13,841 bases of DNA from UMGS1279 sp045534095 (GTDB taxonomy: Bacteria; Bacillota; Clostridia; Oscillospirales; Acutalibacteraceae). This document shows positions 4,932 to 12,764 of the stretch, in pieces (positions within the stretch are counted from its first letter, which is position 1; every line of letters begins with the position of its first letter). The DNA lies in assembly GCA_045534095.1 (NCBI GenBank), contig JAZSJA010000089.1:1-13841 (forward strand), given 5' to 3'. The position numbers were made by a program, and so were the translations under genes. The notes below the pieces were generated by a model, which was given only the letters and a program-made list of their open reading frames with translations, made no database searches and was not told where the DNA came from.

Positions 4932-7172
4932 ATGGCTCCAAGAAAAAAGAAAACAGAAAGTACAGCTCCAAAATCTGAGGCAAACGCATACATCGCAGGT
5001 GCGGGCACCATTGTTGAGCAGCAGGTTAGCGAAACCTTAAAATCTAACTTTATGCCCTATGCAATGAGTGTTATTGTTTCTCGTGCTATTCCTGAGATTG
5101 ATGGCTTTAAGCCCTCGCACAGGAAGCTTCTTTACACTATGTATACAATGGGGCTTTTGAACGGTGGCACTATAAAATCGGCGAATATAGTTGGTCGCAC
5201 AATGCAGCTTAACCCACACGGTGACGCCGCTATTTATGATACTATGGTGCGTTTATCCGAGGGTCATGCCGCACTTTTGCATCCATTTGTGCGTTCAAAG
5301 GGAAGCTTCGGTAAGGCCTATTCCCGTGATATGCAGTGCGCCGCTGCTCGTTACACCGAGGCAAAGCTTGCTCCCATTGCGGCCGAGCTTTTCGCTGATA
5401 TTGATAAAGAAACGGTAGAGTTCGTGGATAACTATGACGCCACTATGAAAGAGCCTACCTTGTTCCCTGTAACCTTCCCAACCGTTTTGGTTAACGCAAA
5501 TATGGGTATTGCGGCAGGTATGGCAAGCTCCATTTGTCCTTTTAATTTAGAGGAGGTTTGTAAAACAACCATCGCTCTTATTAAGGATGACGAAGCCGAC
5601 GTTATGGAAACTCTGTTAGCACCTGATTTCCCCATAGGCGGTCAGCTTATCTATGATCGTGATACCATTAGAAACATCTATGAAACCGGTCGTGGTGGCT
5701 TCAAGATCAGGGGTGTTTACACCTATGATAAATCGGCAAACTGTATTGAGATTACCGAAATCCCCCCCACAACCACAACCGAGGCGATTATTGAAAAGGT
5801 TGTAGAACTTGCAAAACTCAAAAAGATAACCGAAGTTAACGATATTCGTGATGAAACCGACCTTAAAGGTCTTAAAATCACAATTGATTTAAAACGCGGA
5901 ACAGATCCCGAAAAACTTATGAATCGCCTTTATAAGCTTACCCCCTTGCAGGATACCTTCTCTTGTAATTTTAATATTCTTATTGCAGGTACTCCAAAGG
6001 TTATGGGTGTTAAGGAGATTTTAACCGAATGGATTGCATACCGTTTTGAGTGTGTTCGTCGCAGAGTTTATTTTGCACTTAATAAGGCAAAAGAAAAATT
6101 GCATCTTTTAAAGGGTCTTTCTAAAATTCTTCTCGATATCGATAAAGCTATAAAAATTGTTCGTGAAACTGAGGAAGAAAAAGAAGTTGTTCCCAATCTT
6201 ATGATCGGTTTTGGCATTGATGAAATTCAAGCCGAACACGTTGCAGAAATTAAACTTCGTCATTTAAATCGCGAGTACATTCTTAAAAAATTAAAGGATG
6301 TAGAAACCTTAGAGCAAGAAATCGCCGATATGGAGGACGTATTAAAAAGCCGTTCAAGAATCAACAAGATTATTGTCAAAGAGCTTGAAGAGGTTATTAA
6401 AAAATATGCTCAGCCTAGAAAAACTGTAATTATTTATGATTCTGTTTTGGATGATGAAGATGAAGCCGAACCCGTTGATGATTCGCCGGTACATTTCTTC
6501 TTTACTCGTGATGGATATTTCAAAAAAATCACACCGCAGTCCCTTAGAATGAGCGGTGAGCAAAAACTTAAAGAGGGCGATGAAATTATCCTTGCCGAAG
6601 AGGGTACCAATGCCGATGAACTTTTATTCTTTACCAATAAATGTCAGTGCTATAAGGCAAAGGCTTCTGATTTTGGTGATGCTAAAGCAAGCTTGCTAGG
6701 CGATTACATTCCCGCAAAGCTTGGTATGGAAGATGGCGAAACCACCATTGCAATGGTGCGTACACGTGACTATAAAGGTATACTTTTATTTGTGTTTGAA
6801 AACGGTCGTGTATCAAAGGTAGATCTTTCGGCATATTATACCAAAACAAATCGCAAAAAGCTTATTGGTGCCTTTTGTGATAAATTTACTCTTCATTCAA
6901 TTGTGCCCCTTAAAGAGGATTCTGAGGTATTGCTTACTTCTTCTAACGGCAGAATGTTGCTTCTCCATAGCGGTGCACTTACCACAAAAACAACCCGTAA
7001 CAACAACGGCGTAGCTGTTATGACACAGAAAAAAGGTCAGCGTGTATTCAACGTGGAGGTTTATGCCGAAGGCAGATTAAATAAGCCACATCGTTACCGC
7101 ACAAAAACTTTGCCTGCAGCGGGTAGCTTACCAACTGCTGAGGAACAAGCCGAGCAAATAAGTTTAATTTAA
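4932..7172 (+). CDS. parC: Type IIA topoisomerase DNA-cleaving subunit (ParC/GyrA family)
   Basis: This 746-residue protein breaks and rejoins the gate DNA for the ParE-like partner encoded just upstream. Its winged-helix region has DGFKPSHRKLLYTM (58-70) and NPHGDAAIYDTMVR (95-107). The catalytic Tyr141 lies in AAARYTEAKL, next to Arg140. The tower and coiled-coil region follows (about 370-500), then a C-terminal domain with beta-pinwheel-like repeats such as LLFFTNK, LLFVFENGRVSKVD and VLLTSSNGRML. No GyrA box (QRRGGKG-like) is visible, which favours decatenation over supercoiling. The residue matching E. coli GyrA Ser83 is Ala100, while Asp87 is kept as Asp104. The loop before the active site, SKGSFGKAYSRD, differs strongly from the gyrase DGQGNFG form and is typical of the clostridial paralogue. 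AAGGAGA (4914-4920) gives a good ribosome site. Confidence 0.92.
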   Translation: MAPRKKKTESTAPKSEANAYIAGAGTIVEQQVSETLKSNFMPYAMSVIVSRAIPEIDGFKPSHRKLLYTMYTMGLLNGGTIKSANIVGRTMQLNPHGDAAIYDTMVRLSEGHAALLHPFVRSKGSFGKAYSRDMQCAAARYTEAKLAPIAAELFADIDKETVEFVDNYDATMKEPTLFPVTFPTVLVNANMGIAAGMASSICPFNLEEVCKTTIALIKDDEADVMETLLAPDFPIGGQLIYDRDTIRNIYETGRGGFKIRGVYTYDKSANCIEITEIPPTTTTEAIIEKVVELAKLKKITEVNDIRDETDLKGLKITIDLKRGTDPEKLMNRLYKLTPLQDTFSCNFNILIAGTPKVMGVKEILTEWIAYRFECVRRRVYFALNKAKEKLHLLKGLSKILLDIDKAIKIVRETEEEKEVVPNLMIGFGIDEIQAEHVAEIKLRHLNREYILKKLKDVETLEQEIADMEDVLKSRSRINKIIVKELEEVIKKYAQPRKTVIIYDSVLDDEDEAEPVDDSPVHFFFTRDGYFKKITPQSLRMSGEQKLKEGDEIILAEEGTNADELLFFTNKCQCYKAKASDFGDAKASLLGDYIPAKLGMEDGETTIAMVRTRDYKGILLFVFENGRVSKVDLSAYYTKTNRKKLIGAFCDKFTLHSIVPLKEDSEVLLTSSNGRMLLLHSGALTTKTTRNNNGVAVMTQKKGQRVFNVEVYAEGRLNKPHRYRTKTLPAAGSLPTAEEQAEQISLI

Positions 7173-7180
7173 TAAAAAAA

Positions 7181-7204
7181 GCGGACAGACCAATGTCCGT
7201 CCGC
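7181..7204. terminator. Terminator hairpin after parC, possibly bidirectional
   Basis: The arms GCGGACAGAC (7181-7190) and GTCCGTCCGC (7195-7204) pair with one mismatch around a CAAT loop. On the plus strand the T-tract is poor (CCTTTATT). On the minus strand the hairpin is followed by seven T, a much better terminator for leftward transcripts. It probably ends the topoisomerase operon and could also stop a former minus-strand unit. Confidence 0.75.
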
Positions 7205-7464
7205 CCTTTATTAAAGACTTTTATCAATTATTGCCATTCACATTTCTCTTAAATTCAGAGAGTATTCTGCATTAGCATTATTTATAAAAGTCTTAATCGT
7301 CAGCCATATTTGGTTAATACGAACCGACGATCAGAATGTAAAATAGCCTTGATATTATCTATTTTTTCTTGGTCTTCTGTTTTATTAACCACACAAACGC
7401 AAGCAATTTATTTAGCTGACATTAGTATTATTGGCTTTAAGTTTTAAAAAATCAAAGGAAAATA
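7205..7464. other. Gene-poor spacer with possible decayed minus-strand coding sequence
   Basis: No intact gene is seen. On the minus strand, short frames follow each other. An ATG at 7422 is stopped after four codons, the same frame reopens for 35 codons (7407-7303, containing NKTEDQEKIDNIKAILHSDR), a neighbouring frame gives 22 codons (7306-7241, ending SLNLREM), and a last small frame ends at 7211. The minus-facing terminator follows directly. This is what a gene broken by a nonsense change and frameshifts would leave, but the AT-rich composition allows chance openness. An inverted repeat, AAGACTTTTAT (7214-7224) / ATAAAAGTCTT (7284-7294), also lies here. No T-box element of the usual valS type could be recognised. 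Confidence 0.3.
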
Positions 7465-7493
7465 TTGACAAAAAATAGATATAGTTATATTAT
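7465..7493 (+). promoter_or_regulatory. Promoter of valS
   Basis: TTGACA (7465-7470) and TATTAT (7488-7493) with a 17-bp spacer place transcription start near 7500, leaving a leader of under 30 bases. Such a short leader has no room for a T-box riboswitch. Confidence 0.8.
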
Positions 7494-7526
7494 TAAATGT
7501 AAAGCAAAAATCTTGGAGGTTTTCAA

Positions 7527-10229
7527 ATGAAAGATATTGCAAAAACCTACAACCCGTCTGAGGTTGAGGACAGAATATATGATTTTTGGATAAAGGGTAA
7601 TTATTTCCATGCAGAGCTTGATGAAAATAAAAAACCTTATACCATTGTTATACCCCCACCAAACATTACCGGTCAACTCCATATGGGTCACGCACTTGAT
7701 AACACATTGCAGGATATTCTTATCCGTTGGAAAAGAATGTCTGGCTTTGATGCCCTTTGGTTACCCGGTACAGACCATGCATCAATTGCTACAGAGGCGA
7801 AGATTGTTGAGGCAATGCGCAAGGAAGGTATTACCAAAGAGGATTTAGGTCGTGAAGGTTTTCTTGAAAGAGCGTGGGCGTGGAAAGAACAGTATGGTGG
7901 CAGAATTGTTGAGCAGCTTAAAAAGCTAGGTTCTTCTTGCGACTGGGAAAGAGAACGCTTCACTCTTGATGAGGGCTGCAGTAAAGCTGTTAATGAGGTC
8001 TTCTGCCGTTTATATGAGAAGGATTTAATTTACAGAGGTAACCGTATGGTTAACTGGTGTACTTGCTGTAATACTTCTATTTCCGATGCAGAGGTAGAAT
8101 ATGAAGAACAGGATGGAAAATTCTGGCATCTTCTTTATACCGTAAAGGAAACCGGTGAGAAATTGGAACTTGCATCAACTCGTCCTGAAACAATGCTTGG
8201 CGATACTGCAGTTGCAATAAATGCAGAAGATGAACGTTATAAGCACCTTCATGGTTGTCACGTAATATTGCCCCTTCTTAATAAAGAAATTCCTATCGTT
8301 TGTGATGAACATGCAGATATGACAAAAGGTACCGGTGTTGTTAAAATCACACCCGCACACGATCCTAACGATTTTGAGGTTGGTTTAAGAAATAATCTTC
8401 CTATCGTTCGTACCTTCACATATGATGGACATCTTACAGGTGCTGAGGATAAACGAATTGCAGATGAGCTTATTGCAAGCGGCAGAGCAACTGAAAATGA
8501 GCCTGAGGTACTTGATTGTGGTAAATATGCGGGTCTGACAATCAGCGAAGCCAGAAAGGTTATTCTTGCAGATCTTGAGGCAGGTGGCTATATTAAAGAA
8601 GTTGAACCACGCAAGCATGAGGTTGGTACTTGCTATCGTTGCCATCGTACCATTGAGCCTATGGTTTCCAAACAGTGGTTTGTTCGTATGGTTCCTCTTG
8701 CAAAGCCTGCTATCGAAGCTGTTGAAAAGGGCGAAACTAAGTTTGTTCCTGAAAGATTTACAAAGAACTACCTTAACTGGATGAACGGTACACGCGATTG
8801 GTGTATTTCACGTCAGCTTTGGTGGGGTCATAGAATTCCCGCTTGGTATTGTGCCGATTGTGGTGAAGTTATTGTTTCTAAAACCGATGTTTGCACATGT
8901 TCAAAATGTGGTAGCAAAAACATAGCGCAGGATGAAGATACACTTGATACTTGGTTCTCTTCTGCACTTTGGCCATTCTCAACTCTCGGTTGGCCTGATG
9001 AAACAGATGAACTTAAACATTATTATCCAACAAACACCCTCGTTACCGGCTATGATATTATTGGTTTCTGGGTATCTCGTATGATATTCTCTGCACTTGA
9101 ATATACAGGTCAAGTTCCTTTTGATACAGTTCTTATTCACGGTCTTGTTCGTGACGCACAGGGTAGAAAGATGTCTAAATCCCTTGGCAACGGTATTGAT
9201 CCCCTTGAGATTATCGACCAGTATGGTGCAGATGCGTTAAGATTCTCTCTTGCAACAGGTAACAGTCCGGGTAACGATATGCGTTTCCTTCCCGAAAAGA
9301 TTGAAGCAAGCCGTAACTTCGCAAATAAACTTTGGAATGCTAACAGATTCATTCTTATGAATTTGGATGAAAACGAGCCTGCTCCACATATTCCGGAAAA
9401 TCTTGCAATTGAGGATAAGTGGATTATCAGCCGTTTTAACAAGCTTGTTAAAAACGTTCAAAACTCACTCGAGAACTTTGAACTTGGAATTGCGGTACAA
9501 AATCTTTACGATTTTATATGGGACGTATTTTGTGATTGGTATATAGAAATCGCAAAGATTCGTCTTAATGGTGAAGATGAACAGGCAAGAGATACTGCAA
9601 GGGCTGTTCTTGTTTACGTAATGTCCAACACCCTTAAACTTCTTCATCCCTTTATGCCATTTATTACAGAAGAAATTTGGCTTGCACTTCCTCACGAGGG
9701 TGAATCAATTATGATTTCCGAGTGGTGCAAATATGATGAAAGTCTTAATTTCCCAGAGGAAGAAGATGCTATGGATTGCGTTATGTCTGCTATTCGTGCA
9801 ATTCGTAACCGACGCAACGAAATGAACGTTCCTCCTTCTAAAAAGGCTAAGGTTGTTATCGTAAGTGAAAGAGCAGAACTTTTTGAAAGTTGTGCATCAT
9901 TCTTTGAGCGTCTTGCTTCTGCTTCTGAAGTTGAACTTAACAATAACTATAATCCTGATGGTGCGGTAACCATTGTTACCGATGCCGCAACAATCTACAT
10001 TCCTATGAAAGAACTTATGGATTTCTCTAAGGAATTAGAACGTTTAGAGAAGGATTTGGCAAAAGCAAACGTAGACAAAGAATTCTTTGAAAAGAAATTA
10101 AATAATCCCGGATTTGTTTCTAAAGCACCCGAAAAGGTTGTTGCAGAACAAAGAGAACAGCTTAGCAAGGTTTTAGAGAAAATTGAAAATCTTTTAGCTG
10201 GCATTGAGGATATTAAAAAACAAATGTAA
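7527..10229 (+). CDS. valS: Valyl-tRNA synthetase
   Basis: This 900-residue class I aminoacyl-tRNA synthetase charges tRNA-Val with valine and hydrolyses mischarged Thr-tRNA. The ATP-site HIGH motif is HMGH (52-55) after PPPNITGQL, and the KMSKS motif is at 548-552 in GRKMSKSLGNG. The editing domain lies between them, with STRPETMLGDTA and a THAHDPND-like TPAHDPND. Paired Cys motifs C369xxC372, C442xxC445 and C458xxC461 suggest zinc-binding knuckles. The anticodon-binding domain follows, and a C-terminal coiled coil (about 820-900, ELERLEKDLAKA onward) matches the tRNA-binding arm of ValRS. The length is usual for the family. The start has GGAGG (about 7515-7519) at good spacing. It stands alone with its own promoter. 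Confidence 0.97.
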   Translation: MKDIAKTYNPSEVEDRIYDFWIKGNYFHAELDENKKPYTIVIPPPNITGQLHMGHALDNTLQDILIRWKRMSGFDALWLPGTDHASIATEAKIVEAMRKEGITKEDLGREGFLERAWAWKEQYGGRIVEQLKKLGSSCDWERERFTLDEGCSKAVNEVFCRLYEKDLIYRGNRMVNWCTCCNTSISDAEVEYEEQDGKFWHLLYTVKETGEKLELASTRPETMLGDTAVAINAEDERYKHLHGCHVILPLLNKEIPIVCDEHADMTKGTGVVKITPAHDPNDFEVGLRNNLPIVRTFTYDGHLTGAEDKRIADELIASGRATENEPEVLDCGKYAGLTISEARKVILADLEAGGYIKEVEPRKHEVGTCYRCHRTIEPMVSKQWFVRMVPLAKPAIEAVEKGETKFVPERFTKNYLNWMNGTRDWCISRQLWWGHRIPAWYCADCGEVIVSKTDVCTCSKCGSKNIAQDEDTLDTWFSSALWPFSTLGWPDETDELKHYYPTNTLVTGYDIIGFWVSRMIFSALEYTGQVPFDTVLIHGLVRDAQGRKMSKSLGNGIDPLEIIDQYGADALRFSLATGNSPGNDMRFLPEKIEASRNFANKLWNANRFILMNLDENEPAPHIPENLAIEDKWIISRFNKLVKNVQNSLENFELGIAVQNLYDFIWDVFCDWYIEIAKIRLNGEDEQARDTARAVLVYVMSNTLKLLHPFMPFITEEIWLALPHEGESIMISEWCKYDESLNFPEEEDAMDCVMSAIRAIRNRRNEMNVPPSKKAKVVIVSERAELFESCASFFERLASASEVELNNNYNPDGAVTIVTDAATIYIPMKELMDFSKELERLEKDLAKANVDKEFFEKKLNNPGFVSKAPEKVVAEQREQLSKVLEKIENLLAGIEDIKKQM

Positions 10230-10234
10230 AAAAG

Positions 10235-10260
10235 AGTACCCGATGGATTTATCGGGTACT
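10235..10260 (+). terminator. Hairpin between valS and the small membrane gene
   Basis: Perfect 10-bp arms AGTACCCGAT / ATCGGGTACT enclose a GGATTT loop. There is no T-tract on the plus strand (ATGTAAATG follows), so readthrough into the next gene is likely and the hairpin may act as a partial terminator or mRNA stabiliser. On the minus strand it is followed by a T-run. Confidence 0.5.
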
Positions 10261-10283
10261 ATGTAAATGAGGATGGTTTTTTT

Positions 10284-10568
10284 ATGGAACAAAAGCAAGC
10301 GGTTCATTTGGAAAAAATGCAACAATTAAGAAAGCATTTTAAAAAATTAAAGCTTAGAGCGATTTTACTCTGGCTTGCATTTTGTGTGGCTGCCATTACA
10401 GTAGCACTTATGTTTTTAAGTGTAGAAATGACCATAATAACGGTCATAGTTGCATTTATTATCTCAACTATGTTTATGATAAATTATCTTAATAGGTTGG
10501 ATGGAATCAGAATTGCTCAAGAAACTCAACTTATGGAGGAAACTCCAATGGGCAAAATGAAATTCTAA
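10284..10568 (+). CDS. Small two-helix membrane protein, unknown function
   Basis: This 94-residue protein is not recognised. A basic, probably helical N-terminus (about 1-25, rich in Lys and Gln) is followed by two hydrophobic segments, about 26-46 (AILLWLAFCVAAITVALMFL) and 50-69 (TIITVIVAFIISTMFMINYL). A charged tail ends in GKMKF. By charge, both ends are likely cytoplasmic. AGGA (10270-10273) lies 10 bases before ATG 10284. It follows valS by 54 bases without its own clear promoter, so it is probably read from the valS promoter, and a strong terminator follows it. Nothing suggests a functional link to valS beyond position. Confidence 0.7.
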   Translation: MEQKQAVHLEKMQQLRKHFKKLKLRAILLWLAFCVAAITVALMFLSVEMTIITVIVAFIISTMFMINYLNRLDGIRIAQETQLMEETPMGKMKF

Positions 10569-10576
10569 AAATTTTT

Positions 10577-10606
10577 ACTACCCTGCCTTTGGTGGGGTAG
10601 TTTTTT
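10577..10606 (+). terminator. Rho-independent terminator after the two-helix membrane protein
   Basis: An 11-bp stem, ACTACCCTGCC / GGTGGGGTAGT with two G-U pairs and a TTT loop, runs directly into six T (10601-10606). It ends the valS transcription unit. Confidence 0.9.
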
Positions 10607-10629
10607 AAAAAATATAATAAAGGAAAATA

Positions 10630-11910
10630 ATGATTATGACCTATGAACAAGCCTTGAACTATATTCACGGATTAAATCGATTTGGTATTAAACCCGGCTT
10701 AGAACGAATAAACGCTTTGTTGAACGAACTTGGCAATCCTCAATCGTCTCTTAATTTCATTCACGTTGCCGGTACTAATGGTAAGGGGTCTACCTCTACC
10801 GCACTTTCGAATATTTTGAAAGAATCAGGTAAAAAAACAGGGTTATTTATTTCTCCTTTTGTTGTGGATTTCAGAGAACGTGTTCAAATAAACGGAGAAT
10901 ATATAAGTGAATTCGATTTAGCCCGTCTTACCGAAAAAATTTCTTTAATTGTACCTAAAGTAGAAAAAGATGTTGAGGATAATATAACCGAGTTCGAATT
11001 TATAACGGCACTTATGTTTGTTTATTTTAAAGAACAAAACTGCGACATTGTTGTTTTAGAGGTGGGGCTTGGTGGCAGATTGGATAGTACAAATGTCATT
11101 AAAAATCCTATGGCTACGGTAATAACTAAAATCGCTTTAGATCATATTGCTGTTTTAGGGGATACAATAGAAAAAATCGCTTTAGAAAAATGTGGAATAA
11201 TTAAAAATGGTTGTCCCGTTATAACGTCTTCACTTCAAAATCCCGTCGCTCTTGATGTTATTAAAAAAATATCAGGCGAAAAATTTTCGCCAATAAACAT
11301 AGGAGACGTTTCGGTGATTGAAAATTTATCCATTATGCCTTTTGGTTCAAAATTCACCTATAAAGGTATTGACGTTGAGGTTAATCTTCCCGGAAGTCAT
11401 CAAATAGAAAATATGACCACAGTTATTGAAACTGCTCTTTTGATTGGATGTACAAAAACTGCTATTGTAAACGGAATTGCGAAAACAAAATTTCCTGCAA
11501 GGCTTGAGATTATTTCAAAATCTCCGCTGGTTATAATAGATGGTGCTCATAACGAAAATGGAGCCGATGTTTTGGCAGATTACCTAGATAAAAACAATAT
11601 TACCCCCATTACTATTTTAGGTATGATGGCTGATAAAAACTGCCATGCGGTAATCGAAAAAATCTCTTCTCGTTCAAAAGGTCTCTATACGGTAAAGGTT
11701 GAGGGTAATTCCCGTGCCGAAAGTGCAGAAAACCTGGCCGCTATGGCTAAAAAGCATTGTAGTGATGTTAATGCCGAACCTGATTATAAGTCTGCGTTAT
11801 CAGCAGCCGCCAACAAAGCAAAAGAATTTTCACTTCCACTTTTGATATGCGGTTCCCTTTATCTCGCTTCAGATATACGAGATTTAGCAATTAATTATTT
11901 TAAAAAATAA
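10630..11910 (+). CDS. folC: Folylpolyglutamate / dihydrofolate synthase
   Basis: This 426-residue Mur-ligase-type enzyme adds glutamate to (dihydro)folate using ATP, which retains folates in the cell. The P-loop is VAGTNGKGSTS (46-56, Lys52). FISPFVVDFRERVQING comes next, then the Mg and substrate region LGGRLDSTN (147-155) and ALDHIAVLGDTIEKIALEKCGIIK, which holds the Lys that is carbamylated in the family. The C-terminal domain has DGAHNENG (304-311). The length is normal. Whether it also has dihydrofolate synthase activity cannot be told from sequence alone. Two starts are possible: ATG 10630, only 5 bases after AGGA, or ATG 10636, 11 bases after it. The family usually begins MTYEQAL-like, which slightly favours 10636. 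No clear promoter is seen between the upstream terminator and this gene. Confidence 0.93.
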   Translation: MIMTYEQALNYIHGLNRFGIKPGLERINALLNELGNPQSSLNFIHVAGTNGKGSTSTALSNILKESGKKTGLFISPFVVDFRERVQINGEYISEFDLARLTEKISLIVPKVEKDVEDNITEFEFITALMFVYFKEQNCDIVVLEVGLGGRLDSTNVIKNPMATVITKIALDHIAVLGDTIEKIALEKCGIIKNGCPVITSSLQNPVALDVIKKISGEKFSPINIGDVSVIENLSIMPFGSKFTYKGIDVEVNLPGSHQIENMTTVIETALLIGCTKTAIVNGIAKTKFPARLEIISKSPLVIIDGAHNENGADVLADYLDKNNITPITILGMMADKNCHAVIEKISSRSKGLYTVKVEGNSRAESAENLAAMAKKHCSDVNAEPDYKSALSAAANKAKEFSLPLLICGSLYLASDIRDLAINYFKK

Positions 11911-11940
11911 TATTCGACAACTAAATAGTGTTTTTTTCGC

Positions 11941-11983
11941 AAAGGACAAGCCTTAAAATATTAAAAAAGGCTTGTTCTTTTTT
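11941..11983 (+). terminator. Rho-independent terminator between folC and spoIIAA
   Basis: A 14-bp stem, AAAGGACAAGCCTT (11941-11954) with AAGGCTTGTTCTTT (11967-11980) and one G-U pair, encloses a 12-base A-rich loop. A T-run continues to 11983. It separates folC from the sporulation operon. Confidence 0.85.
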
Positions 11984-12013
11984 ATACCCTCAAAAAGAAA
12001 GGAGATTTAAAAA

Positions 12014-12346
12014 ATGTCGGTATCAATTGTAGCAAAAGGTGAGGTGGTTACCGCTTATCTTAGCGGAGAAATTGATCATCATACCGCCGCCGAAATGAGA
12101 ACCGAAATAGATAATTCTGTTGAGGAACACAAACCAACGCTTTTGGTTTTGGATTTTAAAAACGTATCTTTTATGGATAGTTCAGGCATAGGCCTTGTTA
12201 TGGGTAGATACAAAACCATAAGTGAACTTGATGGGGAGCTAGCAATTATAAATACCTCCCCGGGCATAGGTAAGGTAATGCGACTTGCCGGTATGGAACG
12301 ACTTGCAAAAATAGGTATGGAGGAACTTGTAAATGAAAGCAATTAA
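12014..12346 (+). CDS. spoIIAA: Anti-sigma F factor antagonist SpoIIAA
   Basis: This 110-residue STAS-domain protein releases sigma F by binding the anti-sigma factor SpoIIAB. It is switched off when SpoIIAB phosphorylates it and on again by the SpoIIE phosphatase in the forespore. The phosphorylation site is FMDSSGIGLVMGRYK, with Ser56 matching Bacillus Ser58. The GEIDHHTAAEMR start of the STAS fold and the closing LAGMERLAKIG helix are present. AAAGGAGA (11998-12005) gives a strong ribosome site 8 bases before the ATG. The 3' end overlaps spoIIAB by 14 bases, indicating translational coupling that keeps the two in ratio. A sigma-H promoter would be expected upstream by analogy with Bacillus, but none could be recognised. 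Confidence 0.96.
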   Translation: MSVSIVAKGEVVTAYLSGEIDHHTAAEMRTEIDNSVEEHKPTLLVLDFKNVSFMDSSGIGLVMGRYKTISELDGELAIINTSPGIGKVMRLAGMERLAKIGMEELVNESN

Positions 12347-12764
12347 CAATTTTTATTTAAAAATCCCATCGCGTTCGGCAAATGAAAGCTTTGCACGTGT
12401 GGCGGTATCCGCCTTTGTATCCCAACTTGATCCAACGCTAGAGGAATTGAGTGATATAAAAACAGCCGTTTCTGAGGCGGTTACTAACAGTATTGTGCAT
12501 GCCTATAAAAACGAAATAGGCAACATTTACATAACGGCAGAAATTTATGAAAATCGAAGCATAAAAATTCGCATTCGTGATACCGGGTGTGGAATAGATG
12601 ATGTTTCAAAGGCTTTGCAACCTTTGTTTACTACAGTCGGCGGTGAGCGTTCAGGCCTTGGATTTTCTGTAATGCAAAGTTTTATGGATTATTTAAAAGT
12701 AACTTCAAAACTAGACAAAGGCACTACAGTTATTATGAAAAAGACACTATCCCTTAAAATATAA
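12333..12764 (+). CDS. spoIIAB: Anti-sigma F factor and SpoIIAA kinase SpoIIAB
   Basis: This 143-residue GHKL-type Ser kinase holds sigma F inactive and phosphorylates SpoIIAA. The N-box is EAVTNSIVHAY (48-58, with Glu48 as likely base and Asn52 for Mg), the G1 box is RDTGCGI (82-88), and the ATP lid is GGERSGLGFSVM (103-114). The length matches the Bacillus protein (146 residues). It starts inside the end of spoIIAA and its last base overlaps the sigF start (ATAATG), the standard operon order. All residues expected for kinase function are present. Confidence 0.96.
   Translation: MKAINNFYLKIPSRSANESFARVAVSAFVSQLDPTLEELSDIKTAVSEAVTNSIVHAYKNEIGNIYITAEIYENRSIKIRIRDTGCGIDDVSKALQPLFTTVGGERSGLGFSVMQSFMDYLKVTSKLDKGTTVIMKKTLSLKI

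Noticed and set aside
7214..7294. Inverted repeat AAGACTTTTAT / ATAAAAGTCTT as ends of a mobile element
   Set aside because: Only 59 bases separate the arms, no target-site duplication or transposase is present, and 11-bp AT-rich symmetry is common by chance.
7688..10204. Several minus-strand open frames of 60-100 codons across valS
   Set aside because: All lie opposite the continuous valS frame with its full set of synthetase motifs; low stop density opposite coding sequence explains them.
12079..12342. 87-codon minus-strand open frame opposite spoIIAA
   Set aside because: Ser/Pro-rich translation typical of an antisense shadow; the plus strand encodes an unambiguous SpoIIAA.
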